DNA from: Geobacteraceae bacterium GWC2_55_20
GTDB taxonomy: Bacteria; Desulfobacterota; Desulfuromonadia; Geobacterales; Pseudopelobacteraceae
Direction: 5' to 3'
Assembly: GCA_001802125.1 (NCBI GenBank)
Contig: MGZK01000135.1
Coordinates: forward strand, 1-64,000
DNA length: 64,000 nt
Positions 30,061 through 39,463 of the stretch are shown piece by piece. Both the position numbers and the translations under genes were made by a program. The notes under the pieces were generated by a model. The model was not told the origin of the DNA. It ran no database searches and saw only the letters and a list, made by a program, of their open reading frames with translations. The number at the start of each line of letters is the position of its first letter. The stretch's first letter is position 1.

Positions 30061-30885
30061 CTAGATACCGTTCAATATTTCCAGGCGCTTGGAACGGTAT
30101 TCATCCTCGGTTATCAGCCCCTTCTCCTTGAGCTCTTTGAGAATGATTAGCCGCTCGGCCGGCTTGCGGACTTCTTCGCTTCGCTTTGCCGGCTGCACCG
30201 TCGCGGCTGGTCCAGTCGCCACTTTTTTTTCGGCGACCGGTGACGACACAACCGGTGCCTGCCAATCATCTCCGAAAGCCAGCCAGTCCCCGCGCACAAG
30301 TGGCGTATCCGTCAACAGCGTCCACTCCCCGCTGGCCTGCGTCTTCCTGCTGCCGGGTGTAAACGGCGAGAGGCGCCGGTCCTCGCGTTCATTGACATCC
30401 TTCTGGACCAGGCCGACAATCAGGTTGAGTTTTCCGGACTTGAAAAAGACCCGTCCGGTGGTAACCCTGGGGCTCTTGGCAAGACCATACAACGCATCAT
30501 GCAGCCCAAAAACCGCGAACACCACATCCTGGCCGGGAGCTGCCTGTTTAAGGGCTTTTTGCAGATGTGGCGCCAGAACCTGTATCGCTGGCGTGGTAAA
30601 AAGCGGACCGGGCTTTTCGCTATCCGCGAAACGGACTTTTATAGAGCCGAGTATCGAGGTGAGCCGGTCCGGCGAAATATCTACAGGGTGATCATTGGCG
30701 GCCACTAAACCGTTATCGCCAGACTCCTGGCGTTCCAGAGCCACGAACTGGTCACGGCTATGCCAGAGTTCACGCCGGTCCGCGGCGAACGCCAATCCGG
30801 AGTACAGGGTGACAAGTGTCAGCAGTACAAGCGCCCAAAGCCTTGTGATCGAACTGTCAAGCAGTCCCGAGCCAAACCGTTTCAT
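30061..30885 (-). CDS. Exported SHOCT-domain protein of unknown function
   Basis: 274 residues from the ATG at 30885, set by GGGAGGCATC. The N-terminus has a membrane or signal segment (LWALVLLTLVTLYSGLAFAAD). The middle region is unrecognised. A low-complexity linker leads to a C-terminal SHOCT motif, LKELKEKGLITEDEYRSKR, the short domain found at protein ends that often mediates oligomerisation. A well-matched sigma-54 site lies 64 bp upstream. It is separated from the chemoreceptor by about 180 bp. No function can be assigned. Confidence 0.75.
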   Translation of the reverse strand: MKRFGSGLLDSSITRLWALVLLTLVTLYSGLAFAADRRELWHSRDQFVALERQESGDNGLVAANDHPVDISPDRLTSILGSIKVRFADSEKPGPLFTTPAIQVLAPHLQKALKQAAPGQDVVFAVFGLHDALYGLAKSPRVTTGRVFFKSGKLNLIVGLVQKDVNEREDRRLSPFTPGSRKTQASGEWTLLTDTPLVRGDWLAFGDDWQAPVVSSPVAEKKVATGPAATVQPAKRSEEVRKPAERLIILKELKEKGLITEDEYRSKRLEILNGI

Positions 30886-30948
30886 GATGCCTCCCATTCA
30901 ATTAGTAATATTGGCGTCGATTCAAGTTGCCATGAGGCTAAAATCATT

Positions 30949-30964
30949 TGCAAGTGGAATGCCA
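30949..30964 (-). promoter_or_regulatory. Candidate sigma-54 promoter of the SHOCT gene
   Basis: Minus strand TGGCATTCCACTTGCA fits TGGCAY-N5-TTGCW with exact GG/GC spacing, 64 bp from the ATG. Confidence 0.7.
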
Positions 30965-31069
30965 TTATATAAAACAATGCTTAACAATCCACTGCTCGAC
31001 AGAATAATGCAACCTGACACGCAAACAATGACATTTTTGCCGCCGACGCTTTTACAAAAACCCGAGATG

Positions 31070-32713
31070 TCACTGTTCCAGGACGAACTGACCGATCTGG
31101 CTTTTAAGATTATCAATGGAATCAGTGATTTGCCTGGCGGCCCGGGAAGAGTCCATGACTCCTTGAGAAGTATCCTGTATGGCGGAGGTCACCGAATGTA
31201 TGATGCCGGTGATCTCCGATATGGTTGCGCATTGCTGTTCAGCCGCAACGGCAATCTGACTGATCTGTGAAGTCACTTCATTTATCTGCGCGGCGATTCC
31301 CTGCAAGGACTCACCGGATTTCTCGGCATCGCGGGTACCCTGTTCCACTTCACGAACGCCATCCTCAATGGTGCTCACAGCCTTCCTGGTCTCGACCTGT
31401 ATGACCGTTATCATGGCGCTGATCTCCCGGGTGGCGGTAGCGGTCCGGTCTGCCAGCAGCCGGACTTCATCGGCAACAACCGCGAATCCACGCCCCTGTT
31501 CACCAGCCCTGGCGGCCTCGATGGCCGCGTTCAGGGCCAGGAGGTTGGTCTGGTCCGCAATGTCGCTGATGGTATTAACGATCTGGCCGATCTGGTCGGA
31601 ACGATTTCCGAGACTCTCCACAGTTATGGCAACATCCCGCACCCGGCCGGCGATTCTGCCCATGCCGTTCACCGTCTGCTGCACGATCAACTGGCCGGTA
31701 GAAGCCAGCTGATTGGCAATCAGCGAACTTTCTGCGGCCAGTGAACAGCTTCTGGATATTTCGTGGGATGTACAGCTCATCTCTTCGCTGGCCATGGCTA
31801 CTATGTTGGTCTGTTCCGCTGTACTGGCGGTTCCGTCCGCCATACGCTGTGATTGCGAGTTGAGCTGTTCGGAAGATATAGAAATCGAAGCGGCTGACTG
31901 CTTGATATCCGTGACTATCGTACGCAGTTTCACAACCATTGAATTCATTGCCCTGGCCATGTTGCCGATCTCGTTGTTGCAAGAATCAGGGACATTTACG
32001 GTCAGGTCGCCGTTGGCCACGGCCGGAAAGTTGACGATAATGCTGCTCAGTGATTTTTGGATGCCCCTGGCAATTGAATATGACAGTAACAGCACCAGCA
32101 TAACAAACAGAATGATCCCGATGGTTATCCTGAGATACAGGCCTTGCACTTCCTTTTGTACATCATCAATGTACAGACCGCTGCCGATTACCCAACCCCA
32201 AGGCTCAAAGAGCATGACATACGATGTTTTCGGAACCGGGCTGGAACTGCCGGGTTTGGGCCACAGATATGAAACGGTTTTCCCGCTCTTCTCACTGGCG
32301 ACCCTGACGAATTCACGAAAGAGATAGAGACCGTTCGGATCCTTCTCATCGGAAAGATCCTTGCCGTCAAGCTCCGGCTTTGCGGGGTGCATGACCATGG
32401 CCGGTTTCAGATCATTTATCCAGAAATAGGCCTTGTCACCGAACCGGAGCGATCTGATGCTATCGATAGCCTGTTGCTTGGCCTGTTCCGGGGTCAACAC
32501 CCCCAGCCTCACCTTGTTCTCGTAAGATGCGGCGACACCATGAGCCACCTCAACAGCTGCCTTGATAGTGGCATTCTTGCCGGCCAATAGGGTCCGGCTC
32601 ATCATCGGCGCCCAATAGCCAACCACAATTGTCACCGATATCAGAATGCAAATACCTGCTATCGACATTATCTTTGCCAGTATGGACCAGTCCTTGTAAC
32701 GAATAGAACCCAT
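31070..32713 (-). CDS. Methyl-accepting chemotaxis protein with single Cache domain
   Basis: 547 residues. TM1 (about 12-34); periplasmic sCache_2-type sensor (about 40-190) with [20 protein letters not shown] and [18 protein letters not shown]2 (about 193-215); HAMP; signalling domain with [20 protein letters not shown] and [14 protein letters not shown]. Similar sensors bind short organic acids or alcohols in other species (family knowledge; ligand here unknown). AGGAAACTATAAG precedes the ATG. Follows the FIST gene by about 55 bp. Confidence 0.92.
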   Translation of the reverse strand: MGSIRYKDWSILAKIMSIAGICILISVTIVVGYWAPMMSRTLLAGKNATIKAAVEVAHGVAASYENKVRLGVLTPEQAKQQAIDSIRSLRFGDKAYFWINDLKPAMVMHPAKPELDGKDLSDEKDPNGLYLFREFVRVASEKSGKTVSYLWPKPGSSSPVPKTSYVMLFEPWGWVIGSGLYIDDVQKEVQGLYLRITIGIILFVMLVLLLSYSIARGIQKSLSSIIVNFPAVANGDLTVNVPDSCNNEIGNMARAMNSMVVKLRTIVTDIKQSAASISISSEQLNSQSQRMADGTASTAEQTNIVAMASEEMSCTSHEISRSCSLAAESSLIANQLASTGQLIVQQTVNGMGRIAGRVRDVAITVESLGNRSDQIGQIVNTISDIADQTNLLALNAAIEAARAGEQGRGFAVVADEVRLLADRTATATREISAMITVIQVETRKAVSTIEDGVREVEQGTRDAEKSGESLQGIAAQINEVTSQISQIAVAAEQQCATISEITGIIHSVTSAIQDTSQGVMDSSRAARQITDSIDNLKSQIGQFVLEQ

Positions 32714-32768
32714 CTTATAGTTTCCTTTGCGGCACGGCCAATATGCCTCTATTTGCCTCTATATGAAT

Positions 32769-33869
32769 CTACCTGAACACCAGCATGGTTGCCGTCTGGT
32801 TGACGTGGCCTATGAACTGCTCGCCATAGGTACTGAACCCGATCGTGGGGATGTCCTTGAACAGCTCGCCATAGGCTGTAGTAAGTCCTTTCTGCTCCAT
32901 TTCCAGTGTCCGCAGGATACAGTTGAAGTTGATGATGCCGGAGATGCTCCCGAGCCTGTCCTGGGCAGCGGAAATCGCCTGGCAGGTATCCTTGATGATG
33001 TCGGTGGATTCCAGAACGGTCAGTTCCATCCCCTCCATCACGCTGCAATAAAATACCATGCCGTCGCCCTTGATCTGCTGCGGGCTCCTGACAAACGGCT
33101 CTCCTTCAAACACCAGGCCGACGGGGTTATGCATGAAATGCGAAGATGCATCCGCAACCGTGGTATTCAGAGCCTCCGCATAGGCCTGTGATGCCGGCTT
33201 ATGATTAAACTCCAGAACTTCACGTGTGAATTCATTGGCCTTGGTAACCAGCAGCGTCTTGTCAGTGGGGGTAAAACTCTGGGTCTTGATGAAGTCAAAG
33301 GCATCGACGGGCTCGATCAGGGCAAGAACCGCAGCATTGCTGTAACTTTTGCCGTTGGCATAAACATGGGTAGCGGCAAACTTCAGATCGTCTCCTGCCG
33401 AACCACCGATGAAATTCACGTTGGTAAGATCACCCATGCGGTCGATGATCAACTCCTCCTTGCAGCTCAGACCATCAATCAGGATGATGCCGACATAGCG
33501 GTCCGGCTCCAGCTGCGCCATGGGCCGGCCAAAGTGTTGTTCAAAGGAGTCGAATGCAGCACTACTATCCTGATCAAGGTTCTCCATGGCTTGCACCTTG
33601 ACCGATCTTATCGCCTGACTGTTGAATGCCATGGCCACCAGCGCATTTTTGAACATGTGCCCCGATGTGATCTCCCCCGCTGTCGAGCACCCCAGAACCT
33701 CGGCTCCCGGAAACGCTTCATGCATCTGACTGCTGATGGCATCGGGCTCGTATGTGGATGATGCAAAGAATATGACCAGCCTGGTATCTTCGGATTTCAG
33801 CTGTGCGCGGATATCGGCAACCGCGTCCCGTGTGTTGTTTTTTTGTGAATAAGCAGTAGCAATCTTCAT
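32769..33869 (-). CDS. FIST-domain sensory protein
   Basis: 366 residues. FIST N-terminal part (LVIFFASSTYEPDAISSQMH, GCSTAGEI) and FIST C-terminal part (LGSISGIINFNCILR, PTIGFSTYGEQFIGHVNQTA) cover the whole protein; no output domain is attached. FIST domains are predicted small-molecule sensors linked to signal transduction and chemotaxis. GGAGGAACGC precedes the ATG. The position directly before a chemoreceptor suggests it works with that receptor. Confidence 0.9.
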   Translation of the reverse strand: MKIATAYSQKNNTRDAVADIRAQLKSEDTRLVIFFASSTYEPDAISSQMHEAFPGAEVLGCSTAGEITSGHMFKNALVAMAFNSQAIRSVKVQAMENLDQDSSAAFDSFEQHFGRPMAQLEPDRYVGIILIDGLSCKEELIIDRMGDLTNVNFIGGSAGDDLKFAATHVYANGKSYSNAAVLALIEPVDAFDFIKTQSFTPTDKTLLVTKANEFTREVLEFNHKPASQAYAEALNTTVADASSHFMHNPVGLVFEGEPFVRSPQQIKGDGMVFYCSVMEGMELTVLESTDIIKDTCQAISAAQDRLGSISGIINFNCILRTLEMEQKGLTTAYGELFKDIPTIGFSTYGEQFIGHVNQTATMLVFR

Positions 33870-33915
33870 GCGTTCCTCCGCTAAATTGACGTCGATAAAA
33901 GTCCGCGAGCCCCGA

Positions 33916-34107
33916 TCAGGCCAGCTCTTTATTAATCGCTTCCAGTTTTGCTATTATTGCAGGGTCGTCGGGGGACTGTGCCGTGAATTTGCCAGGATCT
34001 ATCCCCTTGAGCATGAGCTTGGTCTTGACAACTCCGATCAGCATCGAGTTTCCCTTGGAGCGCTGAGCAATAATCGTATCTATCATCTGTTTGATTTTTC
34101 CCGCCAT
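33916..34107 (-). CDS. Small conserved-looking protein of unknown function
   Basis: 63 residues, basic and helical (MAGKIKQMIDTIIAQRSKGN start), with GGAGG seven bases before the ATG. It includes a KTKLMLKGIDPGKFTA segment and has no membrane span. It precedes the FIST and chemoreceptor genes on the same strand by about 50 bp, so it is probably the first gene of that operon. Family not recognised. Confidence 0.6.
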   Translation of the reverse strand: MAGKIKQMIDTIIAQRSKGNSMLIGVVKTKLMLKGIDPGKFTAQSPDDPAIIAKLEAINKELA

Positions 34108-34171
34108 ATTGGTGCCTCCGTATATATTGGCTTGGAATTTTACTGAATGTCAGCAGTGCTGCCCGTGGTTT

Positions 34172-34207
34172 TCAGAAAAAAAAGGGGCACTGAAAGTGCC
34201 CCTTTTC
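34172..34207 (-). terminator. Strong terminator of the porin/DUF4242/AmiS operon
   Basis: AAAAGGGGCAC (34180-34190), loop TGAAA, GTGCCCCTTTT (34196-34206). On the minus strand the stem is followed by a run of eight T. Confidence 0.85.
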
Positions 34208-34324
34208 CAGTCTCGTCATGCGCTATTCTCATCGGTAGCTTTACCGCTACGGTTGCCGTTCCATCACTGGGTTGGCCATTAAATTGAAAAAGCGATTTCG
34301 AGCATTAAGCTGTCTTGCCAAAAC

Positions 34325-34855
34325 TTAAAAAGGAAGTTTGCCGTATCCCATCAAACCGAATGCGGGCGCCAGCAGACATGTGAAAGTTAAAACGATGAAC
34401 ATGGTTGCGGCAACCTTGGGATTGATCTTGCCGTAGGTCACGCCGGTTACGGTAAAACAGATCACAACAAACGTCAGGTTCATGAATGCCAGATAGGGAA
34501 CTACACTGATGATGGTCTTGCCATCCGGTTTAAGCCCACCGCCGGTGGCATAGAGAAATGCGTAAATAGCGCATACTATCCCCACCAGCAGCGCGCCGTT
34601 TCCAACGGTACGCAGATCGGTGACACCGGTCATGAGAGCGTGGCCGGTCTGCAGGTACAGCACGCCGAATACGAACAGCAACCCGGCGGTGAAGGGATCG
34701 GTAAAAACCGCGGCCTGGAGTGTCGCGCCGATCACTACCAGTATGCCGACAACAGAACTTACAAAACCGGTGCTTTTGGCCTCACCGTAACCCAGAAAAA
34801 ACATGCCTACCGGAATCCACATAATACTGATCAATACAAGCAGTGCTAACGTCAT
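34325..34855 (-). CDS. AmiS/UreI-family membrane channel
   Basis: 176 residues with about six hydrophobic helices. Hallmarks are MWIPVGMFFLGYGEAKSTGF and ATLQAAVFTDPFTAGLLFVFGVLYLQTGHA. The family forms urea, acetamide or short-chain amide/acetate channels in the inner membrane. Last gene of an operon with a porin and a DUF4242 protein and followed by a strong terminator. No urease or amidase gene is present, so an organic solute other than urea is plausible. Confidence 0.82.
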   Translation of the reverse strand: MTLALLVLISIMWIPVGMFFLGYGEAKSTGFVSSVVGILVVIGATLQAAVFTDPFTAGLLFVFGVLYLQTGHALMTGVTDLRTVGNGALLVGIVCAIYAFLYATGGGLKPDGKTIISVVPYLAFMNLTFVVICFTVTGVTYGKINPKVAATMFIVLTFTCLLAPAFGLMGYGKLPF

Positions 34856-34906
34856 TGTCTTCCTCCTGAATTAAATTACAGTCCCGCAAGGGGAGCAAAG
34901 GGATAC

Positions 34907-35179
34907 TTATTCGGCTGTGGTCGGATCAATCATGGTTCGCACTTCAGCAACACTGTTGGCCGGGAAACCGCCTTGCTTGGCATGCTCCAGCACCATCTCC
35001 TTATTGGGCGCGATATAGATGCAGTAGATCTTGTCGTCGGTCACAAAGCTCTGCACCCACTGTATCTGCGGGCCCAGTCCCGAAAGCACGCTGCATGACT
35101 TCTGTGAGATCGCCTGCAGCGTTTCGGCCGGCAAATGACCGGCGCCTGCAAGTTCACGTTCGATCACATATTTTGGCAT
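34907..35179 (-). CDS. DUF4242 (SCO4226-like) small protein
   Basis: 90 residues from the ATG at 35179, chosen for GGAGATTGTC upstream. MPKYVIERELAGAGHLPAET then IQWVQSFVTDDKIYCIYIAP is the ferredoxin-like alpha/beta pattern of DUF4242. Some members bind nickel and form dimers; the role here is unknown. Middle gene of the porin operon, 31 bp after the porin stop. Confidence 0.78.
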   Translation of the reverse strand: MPKYVIERELAGAGHLPAETLQAISQKSCSVLSGLGPQIQWVQSFVTDDKIYCIYIAPNKEMVLEHAKQGGFPANSVAEVRTMIDPTTAE

Positions 35180-35210
35180 GACAATCTCCTTTGATGAATT
35201 ATGCCGGCGG

Positions 35211-36437
35211 TTACCAGTAGAACATGGTGCCGAGCGCAAATGCGTTGGAGTGCTGCTTGGCTCCGTCCATCCAGGTGTTCTGTGAGTAGATATACTCAGC
35301 CACGAACTGGGTGAACTTGTTAAGGTTGTAAGTGATTGTGGCGACAGCGGCTTCCTGGTTTTTCATGGCGATGAAGGTTGCCCCTTCCGTGTCGTTTTTC
35401 TCCTGGCGAGACTGGCCATAGTTGGCGCCTATCATGATCGAAGGGGTCAGCTTGTAAGTAGCCTGGAGCAGGTAGCCCCAGTGCAGGCGTGTTTTGCCGT
35501 TTTCATCAGCAGCGGAATTTGGAAGGACGTTACCGTCCTGAGCACTGAGCATTCCCAGACCTCTGCCGACATAGCCGGATCCCAGCAGGTTCAGGCCGCT
35601 GAAACCGACTCCCAAACCGTAGGCGGCGCCAATGGATTCGTCGTTGCTATTGCCGGTTGCACGGGGTGCGGTCTGATACAGACCTGAGAGCCAGGCCTGT
35701 GTCGTTGTGGCGCCGATTTTACCGGCATAGGAGACCTCGGCCTCGACACGGGGTGAGTTGGTCTTGCCGGTGTTGGCAGTGATCTTGTACGGTTCGGCAA
35801 CTTCCAGAGCAACCTTTACGCCGGCCATGTCAGGGGTGGTATAGCGGATCTGGGGACCGAATCCGGTGTAGAGATAACCGTATCCGATATGTCCCAGGTT
35901 CACGGTGTTGGCGCGCGAACCTACCACACCGGACGTCAGCAGGGTCATGTCGGTCAGGATGTTCTTGCCCTGGAACAGGTTGAGGGCACGGCCGGCCAAC
36001 AGTTCGCCGTAGGCGCCTTTGGCGGTGTAGAATATTTCACGGAAATCAATATTGCCGCCGGTGTTAAAACGTGTATCGTTTTGATTTTGAATACTTGGAT
36101 AGATACCGATCCGGACGGTAGAATCGACACCGTTGGTGGTCGGCGCCTTGACGTTGAAAGCTACAACCGAGGGCAACAGGCCTACGCCTATGCCGAAGCG
36201 CTGGTTATGCTCACTCGTGGAAGCGTTATCGAGGAGACTTGCAGCACGGGTGAAGCCGGCAGGAGTATTCGGAAGTGGTGTAGTGGAGTGGTAGTAGGAA
36301 AACACGTCCACGATGCCGTCCGTACTGAGCTGCCAGCCATTTTCGCCGCCGATTACAAACGCAGCATTACATGGACTGCTTGTTGCCACCGTAACCGCTG
36401 TTACTACTCCTAATGCAAGTAATGTCGCTTTTTTCAT
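35211..36437 (-). CDS. Outer membrane porin
   Basis: 408 residues. Signal peptide MKKATLLALGVVTAVTVATS...CNAA. The rest is alternating amphipathic strands rich in Gly, Tyr and Asn typical of a 16-stranded Gram-negative porin, ending in ...FALGTMFYW with an aromatic last residue as needed for BAM recognition. Probably a general diffusion pore that admits substrates for the downstream channel protein. Confidence 0.88.
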   Translation of the reverse strand: MKKATLLALGVVTAVTVATSSPCNAAFVIGGENGWQLSTDGIVDVFSYYHSTTPLPNTPAGFTRAASLLDNASTSEHNQRFGIGVGLLPSVVAFNVKAPTTNGVDSTVRIGIYPSIQNQNDTRFNTGGNIDFREIFYTAKGAYGELLAGRALNLFQGKNILTDMTLLTSGVVGSRANTVNLGHIGYGYLYTGFGPQIRYTTPDMAGVKVALEVAEPYKITANTGKTNSPRVEAEVSYAGKIGATTTQAWLSGLYQTAPRATGNSNDESIGAAYGLGVGFSGLNLLGSGYVGRGLGMLSAQDGNVLPNSAADENGKTRLHWGYLLQATYKLTPSIMIGANYGQSRQEKNDTEGATFIAMKNQEAAVATITYNLNKFTQFVAEYIYSQNTWMDGAKQHSNAFALGTMFYW

Positions 36438-37079
36438 AAGTTCTCTCCCTCTGATTCAATAAATTTGATATTTAAAGTCAAACTCTTTCCACTGCGGTAC
36501 ATCCAACCTCCAACAACCAGTGTTCCGAACCCATCTGTCCAGCCAATCCTGCCGCTCCTTTCCGTAGTTGGCATATTTATTTCGGACATGATGTCCGTGC
36601 GCGATACTTGATCCTTGATTTCAATCAGCCTGGTCCGGCAAAAAAACAATAATGCCAAAACCAACGGAATCCCCCACTCCGCTGACGAGCAGTCTGCAAC
36701 CGTGGTGCCAAAAATAAAACATTGGTTTTTTTGTTTAATTTCAATAACATACAGCAACACAAATCCTTATTGATTCCACATGCAGATATGGCGCATAATT
36801 GGACATATGTTTTATATATCTGTAATTACATGGTATTTTGGTAATGAGGAAGAGTTCTACACCGTGGAGAATAGTCACATAACCGGCTGTGAGCAGAGGA
36901 ATGAGTACGTTTACAGCAATAACAAAAAAATATTTGCATAAAATCGAAAAAAAGATGAAAAATATAAAACCTGGTTTTGGATTAGGCACGGGCATTGCTA
37001 GTAAATGTATACATTTTCCACGTCGAGCCCCCACATCAGCGTGGATTAAGAAAAGATGTTCAACCAGGAAAGGTATGTA
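36438..37079. other. Intergenic region between porin and Fe-alcohol dehydrogenase
   Basis: About 640 bases, AT-rich in the second half. It holds a sigma-54 site at 36984 for the plus-strand gene. Open frames in it have no ribosome sites or family features. The porin promoter was not identified. Confidence 0.6.
36984..36999 (+). promoter_or_regulatory. Candidate sigma-54 promoter of the alcohol dehydrogenase/two-component operon
   Basis: AGGCACGGGCATTGCT matches TGGCACG-N4-TTGCW at all but the first base with exact spacing, 81 bp upstream of the ATG at 37080. Confidence 0.75.
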
Positions 37080-38246
37080 ATGGAAAAACATCCGGACAAT
37101 ACATTGCATAATTACAAATTCGAGGTGCCTGAAATCATTTTCGGCAGGGGCATGCTGAGCCAGGTCGGCGCCTGCGCCCGCAGACTTGGAGGCAAGAAAG
37201 TCTTTCTGGTCAGCGACAAGGGACTTTTTCACGCCGGATGGGTCGATCAGGCGATGCGGAGCCTGCTTGATGCCGGCCTTGAATTTGTCTACTACGACGG
37301 CATCACCCCCAATCCCAAGGATCACGAGATCGAGGGGGGGGTCAGGGAGTATCATCGACACGGCACGGATGTGATTGTCGGCCTGGGCGGCGGCAGCTCG
37401 ATGGATGCCGCCAAGGCGATCGCCATTTTGGTATCAAACGGTGGAAGAATCAGCGATTACGAGGGGCCGGACCGAATCATCCGCCCACTGCCACCGCTGG
37501 TACTCTGCCCGACCACCTGCGGCACCGGTTCTGACGTCTCCCAGTTTGCAATCATCAGTGACACCGAACACCTCCGAAAAATCTGCATCATGAGCCGCTG
37601 CGTAGCTCCCGACATCAGCCTGACCGACCCCAATACGCTGGCCACCCTGCCGGACGAGTTTGTCGGCACAACCGCGACCGATGCCCTCAGCCACGCAATG
37701 GAAGCCTTCTTTTCGATCGCCTCCACCACCCTCACCGATGTCCACGCCATCAAGGCGCTGCGCCTTTTGTCCAGCAGCTTGTCAAACGCCGTTCACGAAC
37801 GCAAGCCGGATGACATGGAGAATCTGGCACGGGCCAGTCTGCATGCCGGCATGGCCTTTTCCAACTCGATGCTGGGCATAGTCCACGCACTGGCTCACCC
37901 GATCGGCGGCCTGTACGACGCAAACCATGGCAGCATCAACGCGATTCTGCTGCCCGAAGTAATCCGCTACGACATCCCGGTCGTAACCGAAAAACTCCAG
38001 GAACTGGCTTGGGGACTCGGGCACCGCGCCAACGGAGACATCAGCGCCGCCAACGAGAAGATCCAGGAAACACTGGATTCGCTGCTGGAAGCGAGCGGCG
38101 CCCCGCGCAGCCTGCGCAGCATCGGAGTCCTGCGCAAGGACCTTCCGGAACTGGCGCGCCAGGCGCTCAAGGACGTCTGCCTGGTGACCTCGCCACGTGA
38201 AGCCGACGAAGAAGACCTGCTGCGCATCCTGGAGAGGTCCTATTGA
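37080..38246 (+). CDS. Iron-containing alcohol dehydrogenase
   Basis: 388 residues from the ATG at 37080 (AGGAAAGGTATGTA upstream). GLGGGSSMDAAKAIAI for NAD binding; ATDALSHAMEAFF and VHALAHPIGGLYDANHGSIN supply the Asp/His iron ligands. First gene of an operon with a histidine kinase and an NtrC-type regulator; its TGA overlaps the kinase ATG by one base. Behind a sigma-54 site, so likely activated by its own operon's regulator. Close in sequence style to the dehydrogenase at 26076. Confidence 0.93.
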   Translation: MEKHPDNTLHNYKFEVPEIIFGRGMLSQVGACARRLGGKKVFLVSDKGLFHAGWVDQAMRSLLDAGLEFVYYDGITPNPKDHEIEGGVREYHRHGTDVIVGLGGGSSMDAAKAIAILVSNGGRISDYEGPDRIIRPLPPLVLCPTTCGTGSDVSQFAIISDTEHLRKICIMSRCVAPDISLTDPNTLATLPDEFVGTTATDALSHAMEAFFSIASTTLTDVHAIKALRLLSSSLSNAVHERKPDDMENLARASLHAGMAFSNSMLGIVHALAHPIGGLYDANHGSINAILLPEVIRYDIPVVTEKLQELAWGLGHRANGDISAANEKIQETLDSLLEASGAPRSLRSIGVLRKDLPELARQALKDVCLVTSPREADEEDLLRILERSY

Positions 38247-39463
38247 TGAACAAGCTTGCCGTCCGGACAAAGATGGATGAATCATCGCTTGAACGACTGC
38301 TCGGGCTCGACAATTCCAAAATCGGCTTCTATGGCGAGGTCAAACAAAAAATCCAGGAACTGGAGGCCGCTAACCTGGGTTTGCGCAGCAAAGGCAACGA
38401 ACTGCAGGCCATGTTTGACTCCATCGGCGATGGAGTGGTCGTCTACGACCACCATGGCATTGTACAGCACCGCAACCATGTCTGCCCGAAGCTCTTCCCC
38501 CAGGAAACCTTGCCCGGATGTTCATGCCGTGAACTGTTTCACCCCGAGCAGGAATCAGCCCCGCTGCAATGCCCGGTGGAACGGGCTCTGACCGGCGAAC
38601 GGGTGGAGATCTCCTTTACGTCCCAACAATCAAAGGAGAAGATCCGTTACTTTGATGTAACGGCAACTCCGATAGAAGATGTTCACGGCGATATGAACCG
38701 CGCGCTGGTGTTCCTGCGGGATGTGACCGAAAAACGGCTTCAGGAACTTCATCTGATGCAGACCGAGAAGCTCTCCAGCATCGGAATCCTGGCGGCCGGC
38801 GTTGCCCACGAGATAAACAATCCGCTCTCATCGGTGGCCGGATATGCCGAGGCGTTGCTCAGGCGCATGAATGAGGATGAATCGCTGCTTGAAGACCCGC
38901 GCCTGGATGCTTTCCCCAAGTATCTCCAGGTAATAATCCGCGAATCTTACCGCTGCAAAGGCATCATCGACTGCCTGTTATCTTTCAGCCGCAAGTCGGA
39001 TGGCTCTGTCAGCAATGTAAACATCAACGACATACTCAAGGAGGTTCTGGAACTGGTTCGATACAAGTCCCGCTATGAGAAGATCGATATCCAGTTGAAT
39101 CTGCAGAACGATCTTCCCGATGTCGTCGGCGATCCATCCGGCTTGCGACAGGTCTGCATGAACCTGCTGATCAACGCGCATCAAGCAATAAATGGCGCCG
39201 GAGTAGTGGAAATTTCCACCAGCACCAACGAGCAGTCAATGGTACTCTTTCAGATCAGGGATACCGGCAGCGGCATCTCCAGGGAAGCCATCGACCAGAT
39301 CTGGGATCCGTTTTTTACGACCAAAGAGGTCGGACAGGGCCTTGGACTGGGATTGGCGGTCACATACAACATAGTGAAACGTCATGGCGGCGATATCACG
39401 GTGGAAAGTCAAAGGGGCAAAGGATCAAAATTCACGGTAAGGATGCCTGCATGTCAAAAATAG
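38246..39463 (+). CDS. Soluble PAS histidine kinase with conserved Cys/His set
   Basis: 405 residues with no membrane segment. N-terminal coiled coil, PAS (about 52-165), HisKA with GVAHEINNPLSSVAGYAEAL, HATPase (NLLINAHQAI, DTGSGI, GLGLGLAVTYNIVKRHGG). The PAS carries Cys80, Cys94, His99 and Cys109 in a C-x13-C-x4-H-x9-C arrangement that is also kept in the kinase at 47320, suggesting a metal or redox sensor. The response regulator gene overlaps its end by 13 bp. Most likely senses products or redox effects of the adjoining alcohol dehydrogenase. Confidence 0.92.
   Translation: MNKLAVRTKMDESSLERLLGLDNSKIGFYGEVKQKIQELEAANLGLRSKGNELQAMFDSIGDGVVVYDHHGIVQHRNHVCPKLFPQETLPGCSCRELFHPEQESAPLQCPVERALTGERVEISFTSQQSKEKIRYFDVTATPIEDVHGDMNRALVFLRDVTEKRLQELHLMQTEKLSSIGILAAGVAHEINNPLSSVAGYAEALLRRMNEDESLLEDPRLDAFPKYLQVIIRESYRCKGIIDCLLSFSRKSDGSVSNVNINDILKEVLELVRYKSRYEKIDIQLNLQNDLPDVVGDPSGLRQVCMNLLINAHQAINGAGVVEISTSTNEQSMVLFQIRDTGSGISREAIDQIWDPFFTTKEVGQGLGLGLAVTYNIVKRHGGDITVESQRGKGSKFTVRMPACQK

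Noticed and set aside
36434-37361. Minus-strand frames upstream of the porin gene
   Set aside because: No ribosome sites or domains; one is antisense to the alcohol dehydrogenase start.
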